DNA of 64,000 nt from Planctomycetota bacterium (GTDB taxonomy: Bacteria > Planctomycetota > UBA1135 > GCA-002686595), in the NCBI GenBank assembly GCA_020638855.1, contig JACKHT010000011.1, forward strand, positions 1-64,000, given 5' to 3'. The translations under genes were made by a program, and so were the position numbers. Shown piece after piece: positions 42,397 to 51,898 of the stretch (its first letter is position 1; every line of letters starts with the position of its first letter). Under the pieces are notes generated by a model. That model worked only from the letters and a program-made list of their open reading frames with translations. It was not told the DNA's origin and did not search any database.

Positions 42397-42951
42397 ATGC
42401 ACGCTGACATCGACCGCAAACTGTTCACCGAAGAGGCCATCGTCGAAGGCATCGACCGGGTCGCCAAGGAAGTCACCGCCTGCTACCAGGGCAAGGACTT
42501 CACGGTCATCTCGGTGCTCAAAGGATCTTGCATCTTTGCCTCGGACCTCATCCGGCGCATCCCGATCCCCCTGGAACTGGGTTTCTGTGCCACCTCGAGC
42601 TATCGCTCCGGAACCACCTCGGGGCAACTCGAGGTCAACTTCCTGCCCGAGGAGAACGAAGTCGTCGGGCGCAACCTGCTCCTCGTCGATGACATCCTCG
42701 ACACGGGCAAGACCATGTACGCGCTCAAGCAGGAGTTTCTGAAGCGCGGCGCTGCGGAGGTCCGCTCGTGCGTCTTCCTCGACAAGCCCTCGCGCCGAGC
42801 CTTGGAATTCGAAGCGGACTTCCGTGTGTTCGAAGTCGAAGACTTGTTCGTGGTCGGCTACGGGCTGGATTTCGCGGGGCGTTACCGCAACCTGCCCTAC
42901 GTCGGATCGCTCAAGCCGGAAATCTACCGGGAAACCATCGCAGGGGCTTAG
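42397..42951 (+). CDS. hpt: Hypoxanthine phosphoribosyltransferase
   Basis: A 184-residue purine salvage enzyme that makes IMP (or GMP) from hypoxanthine (or guanine) and PRPP. The PRPP loop LLLVDDILDTGKTMY is complete, the pyrophosphate loop VLKGSCIFASDLIRR is near residue 40, and the base-binding part contains FVVGYGLDFAGRYRNLPYVG. Typical length. It is followed by an RluA-type gene 15 bases downstream. Confidence 0.95.
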   Translation: MHADIDRKLFTEEAIVEGIDRVAKEVTACYQGKDFTVISVLKGSCIFASDLIRRIPIPLELGFCATSSYRSGTTSGQLEVNFLPEENEVVGRNLLLVDDILDTGKTMYALKQEFLKRGAAEVRSCVFLDKPSRRALEFEADFRVFEVEDLFVVGYGLDFAGRYRNLPYVGSLKPEIYRETIAGA

Positions 42952-42966
42952 GCCCAGGAAAATCCC

Positions 42967-43968
42967 ATGGTGACCTATTTCCCTGTACCCGAGGAGCGGG
43001 TGGGGTTGGAACTCGATGAGTTCCTATGCCTCTTGTATCCCGGAGCCTCGAAAGGCTTCTTGCGCAGCGCGATCCGCGATGGGGACATCGAAATCGTGGG
43101 CAAGGACGCACTCGTCGCACGCCACCTCAAGGCCCAGGACGTGATCTGTGTGCACTTGGAGGAGCACGAGATCCCGCGCCAACGCTCCACCTCCAAAATC
43201 GAGCTCAACATCCTGTTTGAGGACGATCGAGTCCTCGTGGTGGACAAACCCCCGGGCATTGCGGTGGAACCCGAGCGCTGGGACCTCGAAGCGCCGTGCG
43301 TCTCTGGCCTCCTGCTCGACATGGCCGCCCGGCGCAGCGAAGGCGGCGACCCCGCCTTCCGTCCGCGGCTGGTGCACCGCATCGACAAGGACACCAGCGG
43401 TGCGCTCTTGGTCGCCAAGGACCTCGACGCCGAGCGCGAGTTGCGCCAAGCCTTCGAAGCCCACCGCATCCAAAAAGTCTACTGGGCCCTGGTGGACGGC
43501 GAGTTTCCAGCCGAACCCGGCGAGCGCGTGCGCATCGACCTGGCCCTAGCCCCCGAACCCAAGAAGGTCGGCCGCATGCGCGTGGTCGCCAGCCGCGGGC
43601 GCGCTTCCCAGACCGATGTATGGGTCGAGCAACGCTTCCGGGGATTCACCCTGGTGGGTTGCGCCCCGATCACCGGCAGGACGCACCAGATCCGGGTGCA
43701 CTTGGCCCATGAGGGCTTTCCCTTGGCCGTCGACCCCTTCTATGGGCGCCGCGATCAACTGCTCCTCTCCGAAATCAAGGCGGGCTACCGCCACAAGCAA
43801 GGTGCCAGCGAGCGTCCGTTGATGCCGCGGCTCACCCTCCACGCACATTCGATCGCTTGGCCCCGTCCCGGAGTGGATGGGGATGTGTTCGATCGGGCCG
43901 AAGCGCCTTTGCCCAAAGACTTCGCCAGCACCCTCAAACAATTGGCCAAGGTCCGTCCCCCGGCCTAG
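42967..43968 (+). CDS. RluA-family pseudouridine synthase
   Basis: A 333-residue RNA-modifying enzyme. Residues about 10-65 have an S4-like RNA-binding fold. The catalytic Asp140 lies in the family signature HRIDKDTSG, and the later motif PITGRTHQIRVHLAHEGFPLAVDPFYG is intact. Closest in layout to RluC/RluD, which modify 23S rRNA, but the exact target is not readable. It is followed by a second pseudouridine synthase (truD) 10 bases downstream, making an RNA-modification pair. Confidence 0.9.
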   Translation: MVTYFPVPEERVGLELDEFLCLLYPGASKGFLRSAIRDGDIEIVGKDALVARHLKAQDVICVHLEEHEIPRQRSTSKIELNILFEDDRVLVVDKPPGIAVEPERWDLEAPCVSGLLLDMAARRSEGGDPAFRPRLVHRIDKDTSGALLVAKDLDAERELRQAFEAHRIQKVYWALVDGEFPAEPGERVRIDLALAPEPKKVGRMRVVASRGRASQTDVWVEQRFRGFTLVGCAPITGRTHQIRVHLAHEGFPLAVDPFYGRRDQLLLSEIKAGYRHKQGASERPLMPRLTLHAHSIAWPRPGVDGDVFDRAEAPLPKDFASTLKQLAKVRPPA

Positions 43969-43978
43969 GCCCACCACC

Positions 43979-45490
43979 ATGCGACTCAAACAAAAACCCC
44001 AGGACTTCCGCGTGCGCGAACTGTTGCGCGAGGACTTCCTGCAATCCTCGGGGGACCATCGCGTCTACCGCGTCAGCAAAATCAAAGCCACTTCGATCGA
44101 AGCCGCTCGCGGGCTGGCCGAGCTGGCGGGCGTTTCGCCTTCGGACGTGTCGATGGCCGGGCTCAAGGACCGTCAGGGCATCACCGAACAATTCATGACC
44201 ATCCCCCGCGGGCGGGAGGTGTTCTTGGACGAGCAATTCTTCAAGATCGACACGATGGGCTTCTCGCACGAAGCCATCACCAGCGTAGATTCCCGGGGCA
44301 ATGCCTTCGAAATCGTTTCGCGCGGGTTGGGCGAAGTGCAATTGCGTCGCTTGCGCGCGGGACTGGCCACTGTGCGCGAGTTTGGGTTGCCCAACTACTT
44401 TGACGAACAGCGCTTCGGCAATCTGCGCCACGGACAAGGCTGGATCGCTCTCGATTTGTTGCGCGGCGATGTGGAAGGCGGGCTCAAGCGCATGATGGCC
44501 TCGATCTCCAAGTTCGAGCATCCTGAATCGCGCATGTTCAAGCAGTCGATTTGGCAGCGTTGGGGCGATTGGCGCGGGCTGCGCGACGTGGCCGGGCGGT
44601 TTGGCAAGCACCACTCGGTGTTCGACCATCTGCGCAAGGAGCCCACCGACTTTGCCGGGGCGTTCACCCATTTGGCCACCCGCGAACGGGTGATCCACCA
44701 GTTCGCCTTCCAATCGCACCTGTGGAACCGCGCCGTGGCCCGTTGGCTCAAGCTGCGCCTGCCCCAGACCCAGCGCTTCTTCATGCCGGGCATCGAGGGC
44801 CCGCTGGTCTTCCCGATCGGTCCGCTGCCGATCGAACCCGGGTGGGGTGGGCGATTGCCGTTGCCGGGCACGCGCTTGGAGGGGCTGGTCGACGACATCC
44901 AGCGCGAGCTGTTCGTCGAGATCCTGAGGGGCTACGGCGTCGAACCCGATGGCTTCGAGATCGAAGTCCCTGGATTCGCCTTCAAAGCGGACGAACGTGC
45001 CCTGGCAGTGATGCCCACCGAGCTGCGCGCCCGTCCGGCGGAACCCGATCGTCTGAACCCCGGTTCGCAGATGGTGCGCTTTTCGTTCGAGCTGCCCCGG
45101 GGCGCCTACGCCAGTTTGGTGGTCAAACGCCTGATCGGTCCCATGGCCGAAGGCGAAGGCGAGGTTTCCGATCGCCAAGCGGGAGGATTCCGCGCGCGCC
45201 GTGGCGCTCGGCGCGGGGCCGGTCGAGGCCGAGGCGGCGACTCCTACTCGGGTCGCGGTTCCGGCTCCTACGACCGCACCCGCAACGAATCCGGAGGTCC
45301 GCGCGCTGAGGGCGGCGGGGAGGATCGCTACCGCAACGAACGATTGCCCGCTCGCCATGAGAACCTCGATCGCGAGCGACGCGGTGGCCATGGCGAAGCC
45401 AGCGGCGGTTCTTTCCGCGGGCCGCGGCGAGCTTGCGCTGGGCGCGGGCGTGGCACGCGCCGCCGTGGGGGACCCCCGCGCGGCTGGTAG
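43979..45490 (+). CDS. truD: tRNA pseudouridine synthase TruD with RGG-like tail
   Basis: A 503-residue protein. The first part of about 395 residues is TruD, which makes pseudouridine 13 in tRNA-Glu. Its catalytic Asp is in GLKDRQGITEQ, and the family motif NYFDEQRFG follows. After residue 395 comes about 108 residues of Arg/Gly-rich low complexity (RRGARRGAGRGRGG, SGRGSGSY, then RGRGTRRRGG), resembling RGG RNA-binding tails. This tail is not part of known TruD. ATG at 43979 agrees with the family start. Confidence 0.9.
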   Translation: MRLKQKPQDFRVRELLREDFLQSSGDHRVYRVSKIKATSIEAARGLAELAGVSPSDVSMAGLKDRQGITEQFMTIPRGREVFLDEQFFKIDTMGFSHEAITSVDSRGNAFEIVSRGLGEVQLRRLRAGLATVREFGLPNYFDEQRFGNLRHGQGWIALDLLRGDVEGGLKRMMASISKFEHPESRMFKQSIWQRWGDWRGLRDVAGRFGKHHSVFDHLRKEPTDFAGAFTHLATRERVIHQFAFQSHLWNRAVARWLKLRLPQTQRFFMPGIEGPLVFPIGPLPIEPGWGGRLPLPGTRLEGLVDDIQRELFVEILRGYGVEPDGFEIEVPGFAFKADERALAVMPTELRARPAEPDRLNPGSQMVRFSFELPRGAYASLVVKRLIGPMAEGEGEVSDRQAGGFRARRGARRGAGRGRGGDSYSGRGSGSYDRTRNESGGPRAEGGGEDRYRNERLPARHENLDRERRGGHGEASGGSFRGPRRACAGRGRGTRRRGGPPRGW

Positions 45491-45584
45491 CACCTCCCAG
45501 CAGGGAGCCCCGAGCTGCGCTAGGGTTGCGTGCTTGGACCGCTTGCCGGGACCGTTACACTGGCACCCCTCCGCAGTCGCCGGA

Positions 45585-45604
45585 AACCCGCTCGCGGGTT
45601 TTCC
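45585..45604 (+). terminator. Hairpin with T tail before mtnP
   Basis: AACCCGC-TC-GCGGGTT followed by TTCCC. Short loop, T-rich tail. It lies 95 bp after truD and about 47 bp before mtnP, so it may end the hpt-RluA-truD transcript. Confidence 0.45.
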
Positions 45605-45650
45605 CGTCGTTTCCCAAGATCCCCAACCGCTCTTCCTGCTCCCCAATCCC

Positions 45651-46514
45651 ATGAAACTTGGTGTACTCGGCGGCTCCGGCCTCTACGCGATGGATGGTCT
45701 CGAGGACGTGACCGAAAAGACCCTTTCGACGCCTTTCGGAGCCCCCTCGGACGCCTACATCTGCGGGCGGCTCGATGGGGTGGACATGGTGTTCTTGCCG
45801 CGCCACGGAAGGGGGCATCGGTTCACGCCTTCGGAAATCAACTACCGCGCCAACATCTGGGGGCTCAAAGCCTTAGGCGTGACCCAGGTGGTGGCGGTCT
45901 CGGCGGTGGGTTCGATGCGCGAGGAAATCGCGCCCGGAGACTTCGTGCTGATCGACCAGTTCATCGACCGCACCCGGCACCGTCCCGATACCTTCTTCGG
46001 AGACGGCGTGGTAGCCCACGTGATGTTTGCCGACCCCGTTTGCGAAGGCGTACGCCAGGCGCTCGTGCAGGCTTCGCGCACCACGGGCATCAAGGTCCAC
46101 GACGGAGGCACGTACCTTTGCATGGAAGGTCCCCAATTCTCGACCCGCGCCGAGTCCGAGCTCTACCGCTCTTGGGGCGTGGATGTGATCGGTATGACCA
46201 ACCTGACCGAAGCCAAACTCGCCCGCGAAGCGGAGTTGTGCTACGCGACCTTGGCGATGGCCACCGACTACGACTGCTGGCACCAAGGCCACGACGATGT
46301 CACGGTGGAAGCCATCGTGGCGGTCATGCACGCCAACGTGAGCCACGCACGCCAAGTGCTGCGTGCGGTCGTCCCGGCCCTCGCGAAGCGCGGTGATTGT
46401 GCGCACCAACGTGCCCTGGCCAACGCCATCATGACCGATCCCAAGACCATCGACGAGGCCACCCGCACGCGCATGGACTTGATCATCGGCCGCTACCTGG
46501 GGCCGAGGGCTTAG
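45651..46514 (+). CDS. mtnP: S-methyl-5'-thioadenosine phosphorylase
   Basis: A 287-residue nucleoside phosphorylase that splits methylthioadenosine to adenine and methylthioribose 1-phosphate in the methionine salvage pathway. Phosphate and ribose motifs are present: PRHGRGHRFTPSEINYRANI, EGPQFSTRAES and GMTNLTEAKLAREAE. The Asp of ATDYDCW supports the adenosine-type over the guanosine-type. Start ATG at 45651; the open frame upstream is non-coding. Confidence 0.92.
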   Translation: MKLGVLGGSGLYAMDGLEDVTEKTLSTPFGAPSDAYICGRLDGVDMVFLPRHGRGHRFTPSEINYRANIWGLKALGVTQVVAVSAVGSMREEIAPGDFVLIDQFIDRTRHRPDTFFGDGVVAHVMFADPVCEGVRQALVQASRTTGIKVHDGGTYLCMEGPQFSTRAESELYRSWGVDVIGMTNLTEAKLAREAELCYATLAMATDYDCWHQGHDDVTVEAIVAVMHANVSHARQVLRAVVPALAKRGDCAHQRALANAIMTDPKTIDEATRTRMDLIIGRYLGPRA

Positions 46515-46515
46515 C

Positions 46516-47538
46516 ATGCTGCGCGACGGTCTGCGCATCGGGATTCGCCTGGGGATCTTCGTGGGGCTGCTGTTGCCCAGCGCTTGCCGGTCCAAAGGCG
46601 TGGAGTTCCCGCCCGCTTGGGAGTTGGGCGGCCAAACTCGTGCCTACCACGATGGCCCGCTGGTCGCGGCGGGGGAGGAGGGGCCGATCCGCCACTTGGC
46701 CCCCTTGATCGACGGGTGGAAGTACACCGAGACGCTCCCAGCCGACACCCCCGTGCCGCCCCAGTGGGTTCTGCAAGCAGCTCCTGCCGGCCAACAGATC
46801 TATTGGCTTGCGGGCGAGTCGCACCCCAAGGCACCGAGCGTGGTGCTGCACGTGGCGGAAAAGGGCCCCGCCTGGGATGCGCTCGTGCAGGGCTTGCGCG
46901 CCTGGACCTATGCGGTCGACAGCTTGCAACTCCTGCCCGCCGAGTCACCGATCGTGGTGTGCCAGGGCGATGCCCACGCGCTCCTCGAAACCATCGAAAC
47001 CCTCGGCCCCAAGCCCCTCGCTTGGGTCACCGTTTCGACCCAACCGAGCGAGCCGACCACCCTCTTCCGCGGTCCCGACCCCATGGCCAAGCCGTTGGAA
47101 GAGGGCGTTGAGCCGCCTTCCAATGGACTGGCCATCGTGCTGCGACTGGCTTTGGTGGATGTGGGGCTCTTGACCCGTCCCTGGCTCAGCCTAGAGCGGC
47201 CTTTCGACGGCGATCGCGCGGGTTGGGACCTGGCCGTGGCAGGGATCGCCTTTGCGCATTGGGCGCTTGGCTCGTCGGGCTTGGACCTCGCCAAGTCCGA
47301 TCACCCCGAATTGGGGGAGACGGCGCGCAACCAACTGGGCCTGTGGGCCGCCGTGCAGTGTTTGGTGGCCCCTTCGCCAGCCGACCTCAACCGCTACCTG
47401 GATTCGGTCAAACTCGAAATGCGGCTGCGTTACAACCAGAACGACGAAGCGGAAACCTTGCGCTGGAAAGCGTGGCTCACGGGGGCTCGCCTTTGGTTGC
47501 GCAAGCGCGCGCTGCTGCTTGAGGACGAGACGCGCTAG
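46516..47538 (+). CDS. Hypothetical lipoprotein
   Basis: A 340-residue protein starting one base after mtnP. The N-terminal signal ends in the lipobox PSAC (Cys24). The mature part has alternating beta and helical pattern and no known motif. Late residues (about 255-330) are helical with a heavily charged end. The last few bases overlap the convergent EF-hand gene. Confidence 0.6.
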   Translation: MLRDGLRIGIRLGIFVGLLLPSACRSKGVEFPPAWELGGQTRAYHDGPLVAAGEEGPIRHLAPLIDGWKYTETLPADTPVPPQWVLQAAPAGQQIYWLAGESHPKAPSVVLHVAEKGPAWDALVQGLRAWTYAVDSLQLLPAESPIVVCQGDAHALLETIETLGPKPLAWVTVSTQPSEPTTLFRGPDPMAKPLEEGVEPPSNGLAIVLRLALVDVGLLTRPWLSLERPFDGDRAGWDLAVAGIAFAHWALGSSGLDLAKSDHPELGETARNQLGLWAAVQCLVAPSPADLNRYLDSVKLEMRLRYNQNDEAETLRWKAWLTGARLWLRKRALLLEDETR

Positions 47539-48485
47539 TTCTTGGCGTGCTCGAGGGCCAGCCGCAGCTCGGCCCGATCGAGGACACCGTCCTGGTTTCT
47601 GTCTAGGGTGTGCAAGATGGTTTGGGGCCGGATCGGGCTGACCATCGACTTCTCCAAACCCGCCAGATCCTGGGGTGAGATCACCCCATTGCCGTCCAAG
47701 TCCAAGCGACGGAAAGGGGTCACGGGACCCTGGATGCGAGGCGGCGCGGTGCGGCTGGGCGACTCGGTGACCTGGATGAAGAACTCATCGAAGGGTTGTT
47801 TGGTCTCCGAGGTGGTCGACACCATCTGGGGAACGTTCAGCCGTGAAATCGCCGAGTTCAGCGAAGCCAATTCGACTTCGTCCAATAGCTTGGATTGGTT
47901 GCGGTCGGCCTGCGTGAAAAGCACTTCTGCGTCCATGGGGACGCGGCTGTAGTCGACCAGGATGCGCCGTACTTCCGAGAGCGAAATGCCCCCATTGAGG
48001 TCCGCATCGTAGGCGAGGAGCAGTTGCTGCGGCGTGCGCTCGGGGGGCAACGCTTGGCTGCGACGGCGGGGAGTCTTGAACTCCTCGCGGGGGCCCGCGT
48101 AGCGGTAGTAGGCCACGAACTCGCGCTTGTCCATACGGCCGTCCGCATCGGTGTCGAAGTTCCGGAACTGGTCGCGGGTGAAACCCATGGCGCGTTCGGC
48201 TTCGTAGAAGCTGATCCACGAGTTGTCATCGGCATTGCAATCCTTGAACCAACGGTCGAGCTCGTAATCGTCCGCCGGCTCGAAGTCTGGGTTGACCAGG
48301 CGCCCAGATCCCAAACTCGGGGCGGGCGTGGTCGTTTGCCGTCCATTGCCCCGATTGACCGGGACGCTGCGCCTACTCTCTTGAGGTTGGGCGCGAACCG
48401 TTGGGTTCGCCGGCGCCGAGCCTGAGCCCACCCCAAGGGTGAGCCCCAAGCCGAGCATGGTCCAAGCTAGGGACGGAAACTGCAT
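47535..48485 (-). CDS. Exported EF-hand calcium-binding protein
   Basis: A 316-residue protein with a signal peptide and at least four or five EF-hand loops. DTDADGRMDKRE, DADLNGGISLSE, DLDGNGVISPQD and DRNQDGVLDRAE keep the calcium-binding Asp/Asn positions, while DRNQSKLLDEVE is degenerate. A Gln/Arg/Thr-rich linker follows the signal. Likely a calcium-binding structural or sensor protein outside the cytoplasm. It ends two bases before the symporter start on the same strand, hinting at an operon. Confidence 0.8.
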   Translation of the reverse strand: MQFPSLAWTMLGLGLTLGVGSGSAPANPTVRAQPQESRRSVPVNRGNGRQTTTPAPSLGSGRLVNPDFEPADDYELDRWFKDCNADDNSWISFYEAERAMGFTRDQFRNFDTDADGRMDKREFVAYYRYAGPREEFKTPRRRSQALPPERTPQQLLLAYDADLNGGISLSEVRRILVDYSRVPMDAEVLFTQADRNQSKLLDEVELASLNSAISRLNVPQMVSTTSETKQPFDEFFIQVTESPSRTAPPRIQGPVTPFRRLDLDGNGVISPQDLAGLEKSMVSPIRPQTILHTLDRNQDGVLDRAELRLALEHAKN

Positions 48486-48486
48486 G

Positions 48487-50334
48487 CTAGCCCTGGCGAT
48501 CGAATTCGCCTGATTTGTACTTCGCCCAGTAGTCGTTGAAGGCGTGCCGTACCTTGGAGGACAGCATCACCACCCCGAAGATGTTGGGTAGGGCCATTCC
48601 AAGGATCATCAAGTCCCCAAATTCCAAGATGTTCTTGGCTGAGACGAGCGAGCCGCCGAAGCAGGCCGCCAGGAACATGATCTTGTAGGCCATCGAGCTG
48701 CTTTCGCCGAACAGCCACACCCAGCAACGTTCGCCGTAGTAGGACCAGGAAATCATGGTCGAGAAGGCAAACAGCACTACCGCCACCGAAAGCACGTAGG
48801 GGAACCAGGAAATGGTCTGGCCGAAGGCCTGTGAGGTGAGCGCCGCACCGTTGGCATTCTCCAAGTTGTCGCGGAAGATGCCGCCCGAGGCCGAAGGGTC
48901 GTAGGCACCCGTGATCACGATCACGAGCGCGGTCATGGTGCAGATGATCACCGTGTCGATCAGCGGCTCAAGCAGGGCCACGATCCCTTCACGTACGGGG
49001 TAGTCGGTCTTGGCCGCCGAGTGGGCGATGGCCGCGGAGCCGATACCGGCTTCGTTCGAGAAGGCGGCGCGCTTGAAGCCTTGGACCAACACGCCCAAGA
49101 CCCCACCGAAGCCGGCGGCGGGGGTGAAGGCCCCAGCCATGATGGCGCGGAACGCGTCCGGAATGTGCTCCGCGTTGCTCAGAATGACGAACATCGCTGC
49201 CATCACGTACACCGCGCACATGGTCGGCACGACGGTCTCTGCGGTTTGGGCGATGCGCTTGAGTCCACCCAAAATCACGGCCGCCACCAGCGCCGTCATC
49301 ACCGCGCCGTAGATCCACTGGTTGCCCGCATCCTTGAAGAAGGGGACGGTTTCGGCCAGGGCATCCAGCGATTGGCGAACTTGGAAGCTGTTGCCGCCGC
49401 CCAGCGAACCCCCAATGCACATGACCGCAAAGATGACCGCCAAGGCCTTGCCGATGCCCCCAATGCCCAGGTCCTTGAGCCCGTTGGAGAGGTAGTACAT
49501 GGCACCACCCATCACGTGCCCGTCGGGGCGCTGCTGGCGGTACATCTGGCCCAGCGAACATTCGGTGAACTTCGAGGCCATGCCGAGGAAGCCGGCGATG
49601 ATCATCCAGAAGGTGGCGCCCGGTCCGCCGACGGCGATGGCGATCGCCACCCCGGCGATGTTGCCCAAACCGACCGTGGCCGAGAGCGCGGCGGTGAGCG
49701 CTTGGAAGTGGCTCACTTCGCCCTCATCGTCGGGGTTGTCGTACTTGCCGCGGGTGATCGCGACGGCGTGGCGCAGGGCGCGCAACTGCACGAAACCCAT
49801 GCGCACCGTGAAGAACACCGCACCCAAGATCAGCCAAAGCACCGAGAGCGGGATTCCGGGATGGTCGACCTCAAAGCTTGAGCCCTGGGTGCCATCCAGG
49901 ATGTCCAAGTCGATGGTGAGGTGGGCGTTGGCTGGATCCAAGCCCTGGGCTTTGGCCGACTTCGCCGCAGCGAGCACCAAGGCCATCACATCCTCGCGGG
50001 TTTGGAGGGTCAAACCATCGAACTCCTCCTTCATGTGCGAACCACCCACGTCGTAGAACAGCACCGCGCCGATCACTCCGTTGACCTTGCCGACCTTGTC
50101 GTCGAGCTTGTCCTGCCAACCCTTGGCGTCTTCGCTCGCTTCGGTGGGGATGCTCACCTGCTTGACGGTGATCTTGTCGAAAGGGCTTTCCTCGATGCCT
50201 CGGATCCAGTCGCGGACTTGATCGACCCGCGTGGGAGCCTTTGCTTCGCCAGCGTCTTGGGCCAACACACCCGGGGAAGAAACGAGGATCGCAACCGCGA
50301 TCAGCAATGCGCGCAATGGTTGGAATTGAAGCAT
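48487..50334 (-). CDS. Alanine/glycine:cation symporter with N-terminal exported domain
   Basis: A 615-residue AGCS-family sodium-coupled amino-acid transporter. From about residue 160 it has the usual membrane helices, with the family signature VGLGNIAGVAIAIAVGGPGA and late motif FSNEAGIGSAAIAHS. Unlike typical members (about 450-500 residues) it begins with a signal peptide and about 135 residues of soluble domain (TRVDQVRDWIRGIEE onward). That domain has an acidic character and no recognised motif. It could be a substrate-trapping or sensing module. Confidence 0.87.
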   Translation of the reverse strand: MLQFQPLRALLIAVAILVSSPGVLAQDAGEAKAPTRVDQVRDWIRGIEESPFDKITVKQVSIPTEASEDAKGWQDKLDDKVGKVNGVIGAVLFYDVGGSHMKEEFDGLTLQTREDVMALVLAAAKSAKAQGLDPANAHLTIDLDILDGTQGSSFEVDHPGIPLSVLWLILGAVFFTVRMGFVQLRALRHAVAITRGKYDNPDDEGEVSHFQALTAALSATVGLGNIAGVAIAIAVGGPGATFWMIIAGFLGMASKFTECSLGQMYRQQRPDGHVMGGAMYYLSNGLKDLGIGGIGKALAVIFAVMCIGGSLGGGNSFQVRQSLDALAETVPFFKDAGNQWIYGAVMTALVAAVILGGLKRIAQTAETVVPTMCAVYVMAAMFVILSNAEHIPDAFRAIMAGAFTPAAGFGGVLGVLVQGFKRAAFSNEAGIGSAAIAHSAAKTDYPVREGIVALLEPLIDTVIICTMTALVIVITGAYDPSASGGIFRDNLENANGAALTSQAFGQTISWFPYVLSVAVVLFAFSTMISWSYYGERCWVWLFGESSSMAYKIMFLAACFGGSLVSAKNILEFGDLMILGMALPNIFGVVMLSSKVRHAFNDYWAKYKSGEFDRQG

Positions 50335-50483
50335 GGGGGTGGGGCGGGAAGCCTGCGGGGCGGGTGGGGGCTCGCATTTTGCCCGCCTGGGCCTAGGGAT
50401 GCAAACGACGGCCTAGAGAAGGGTTGTCGCGACCAAACGGGTACGATACGCGCCACCCCAACACGAGCCCAAACGCCGAGCCC

Positions 50484-51848
50484 ATGCCGATGAACCGATT
50501 TCTGCTCCTGATCACCGCCTGCACCGCGTTCCAAACGTTTCCTCAGAGCGGATCCGCGGGGATGAGCCAAGACACACCGTCCCAGGCGGTGGAAATCGGC
50601 CGCGAGGATGCCCAGCTGAGCGCCATGGCCCAAGAAGTCATGGCGGAGGTCGCGGCCCTGCGCGGGCGCGAGTACCAGGGCCAGGTGCGCGCCCGCTATG
50701 CCGACAAGGCGACCTTGCTAGCCTACTTGGAGTCTTCGGAAGTGGACTTGTTTGGCAAGGATCGCAAGCAGTGGGACCAATGGGTTGCGCGCCTTCTGGG
50801 TTGGATCCCCGTCGACATGGATTTGAGCCAAGTCCAGGAAACCGTACTCGCTTCGCAGGTGGGCGGATTCTACGACCCAAAGACCAAGGTCTTCTTTGTG
50901 ATGGATGGGTTGGGCGAGGGTTTGATTCGCATCATCATGGCCCACGAATTGGCCCATGCCTTGGATGACCAAGCTTTCGATCTTTTGGGGCAAGACCGGC
51001 TTCGACAAGCGCAAAGCGACGCGCTCTACGCCCACCACGCGGTGGCCGAGGGCAGCGCTCAGGTGGTGATGGGATTGTGGATGGCCAAACACCTGGCCGA
51101 TCTGGATACCGCCGCTCTGGAGGCATTCCAAGAGCAAATGGACTTCGATCTGCTGTCCAACACCCCCCGCATCGTGTGGCAGCCGCTCTTTGGTTTGTAC
51201 ACCCAAGGGCAGGCGTTCCTTTGTCGCAAAGAACGGCCCAATCCCTTCGCCAAGGCCAAGATTGCCGACTTGCAAGCCGCTTTTGAGCACCTGCCCGTTT
51301 CCACCGAACAAATCCTGCACCCGAGTAAGTACTGGGTCGCCGAGGAAGTGGATTTGCCCGTGGCCCTGGTCCACGAGGTTCCCCTCGACAACCGCGGCTG
51401 GGACCTGGTGCACACCGACGTCTTGGGTGAGATGCTGCTGGCTATGCTGGCCGAGTCGCGCACCCAAAAGGTGACGGCCTTGGGCCTGATGGGGCTGCGC
51501 TTCACCAACCAAGCGGCCTCTGGGTGGGGGGGAGACCGGGTCAGCCTGCTGCGCAAGGGCGAATCGTACGTGCTGGTGCTCGATACGGTTTGGGACCGGG
51601 AGCTGGATGCCCAGGAATTCCAAGCAGCCCTCGAGCAGCGCGAACTGGGGCCCGACTCCGCTCCCGGCCTGGTCATGTGGTCGGCACCCGATGGGGTACG
51701 CTACGTGGGCTACGTCGGGGTTTCGCGGGAAGAGGCCCTGGAAGTCGCCGCTTCGGTTCAGGTATCGCGGGCCGCATCCGGTAAGATCCCCGCTTCCGAA
51801 GCGCCGAAGGCCACCGGGCCCGCCCCCGACCCCCTCGAGCGCCGCTGA
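50484..51848 (+). CDS. Putative exported zincin-type metallopeptidase
   Basis: A 454-residue protein with a short N-terminal signal-like stretch. It carries a zinc-protease motif HELAH at 154-158 in the context IIMAHELAHALDDQ, and a possible third zinc ligand, Glu189, in AVAEGS, at the spacing of gluzincins. The C-terminal part shows no known domain. The ATG at 50484 fits the signal; M at 50490 is also possible. It is divergent from the symporter. Substrate unknown. Confidence 0.68.
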   Translation: MPMNRFLLLITACTAFQTFPQSGSAGMSQDTPSQAVEIGREDAQLSAMAQEVMAEVAALRGREYQGQVRARYADKATLLAYLESSEVDLFGKDRKQWDQWVARLLGWIPVDMDLSQVQETVLASQVGGFYDPKTKVFFVMDGLGEGLIRIIMAHELAHALDDQAFDLLGQDRLRQAQSDALYAHHAVAEGSAQVVMGLWMAKHLADLDTAALEAFQEQMDFDLLSNTPRIVWQPLFGLYTQGQAFLCRKERPNPFAKAKIADLQAAFEHLPVSTEQILHPSKYWVAEEVDLPVALVHEVPLDNRGWDLVHTDVLGEMLLAMLAESRTQKVTALGLMGLRFTNQAASGWGGDRVSLLRKGESYVLVLDTVWDRELDAQEFQAALEQRELGPDSAPGLVMWSAPDGVRYVGYVGVSREEALEVAASVQVSRAASGKIPASEAPKATGPAPDPLERR

Positions 51849-51898
51849 GGCCTTTGGCCCTGCATTTCCGCTGACCGACCCCTCGCCTACGACCCTCC

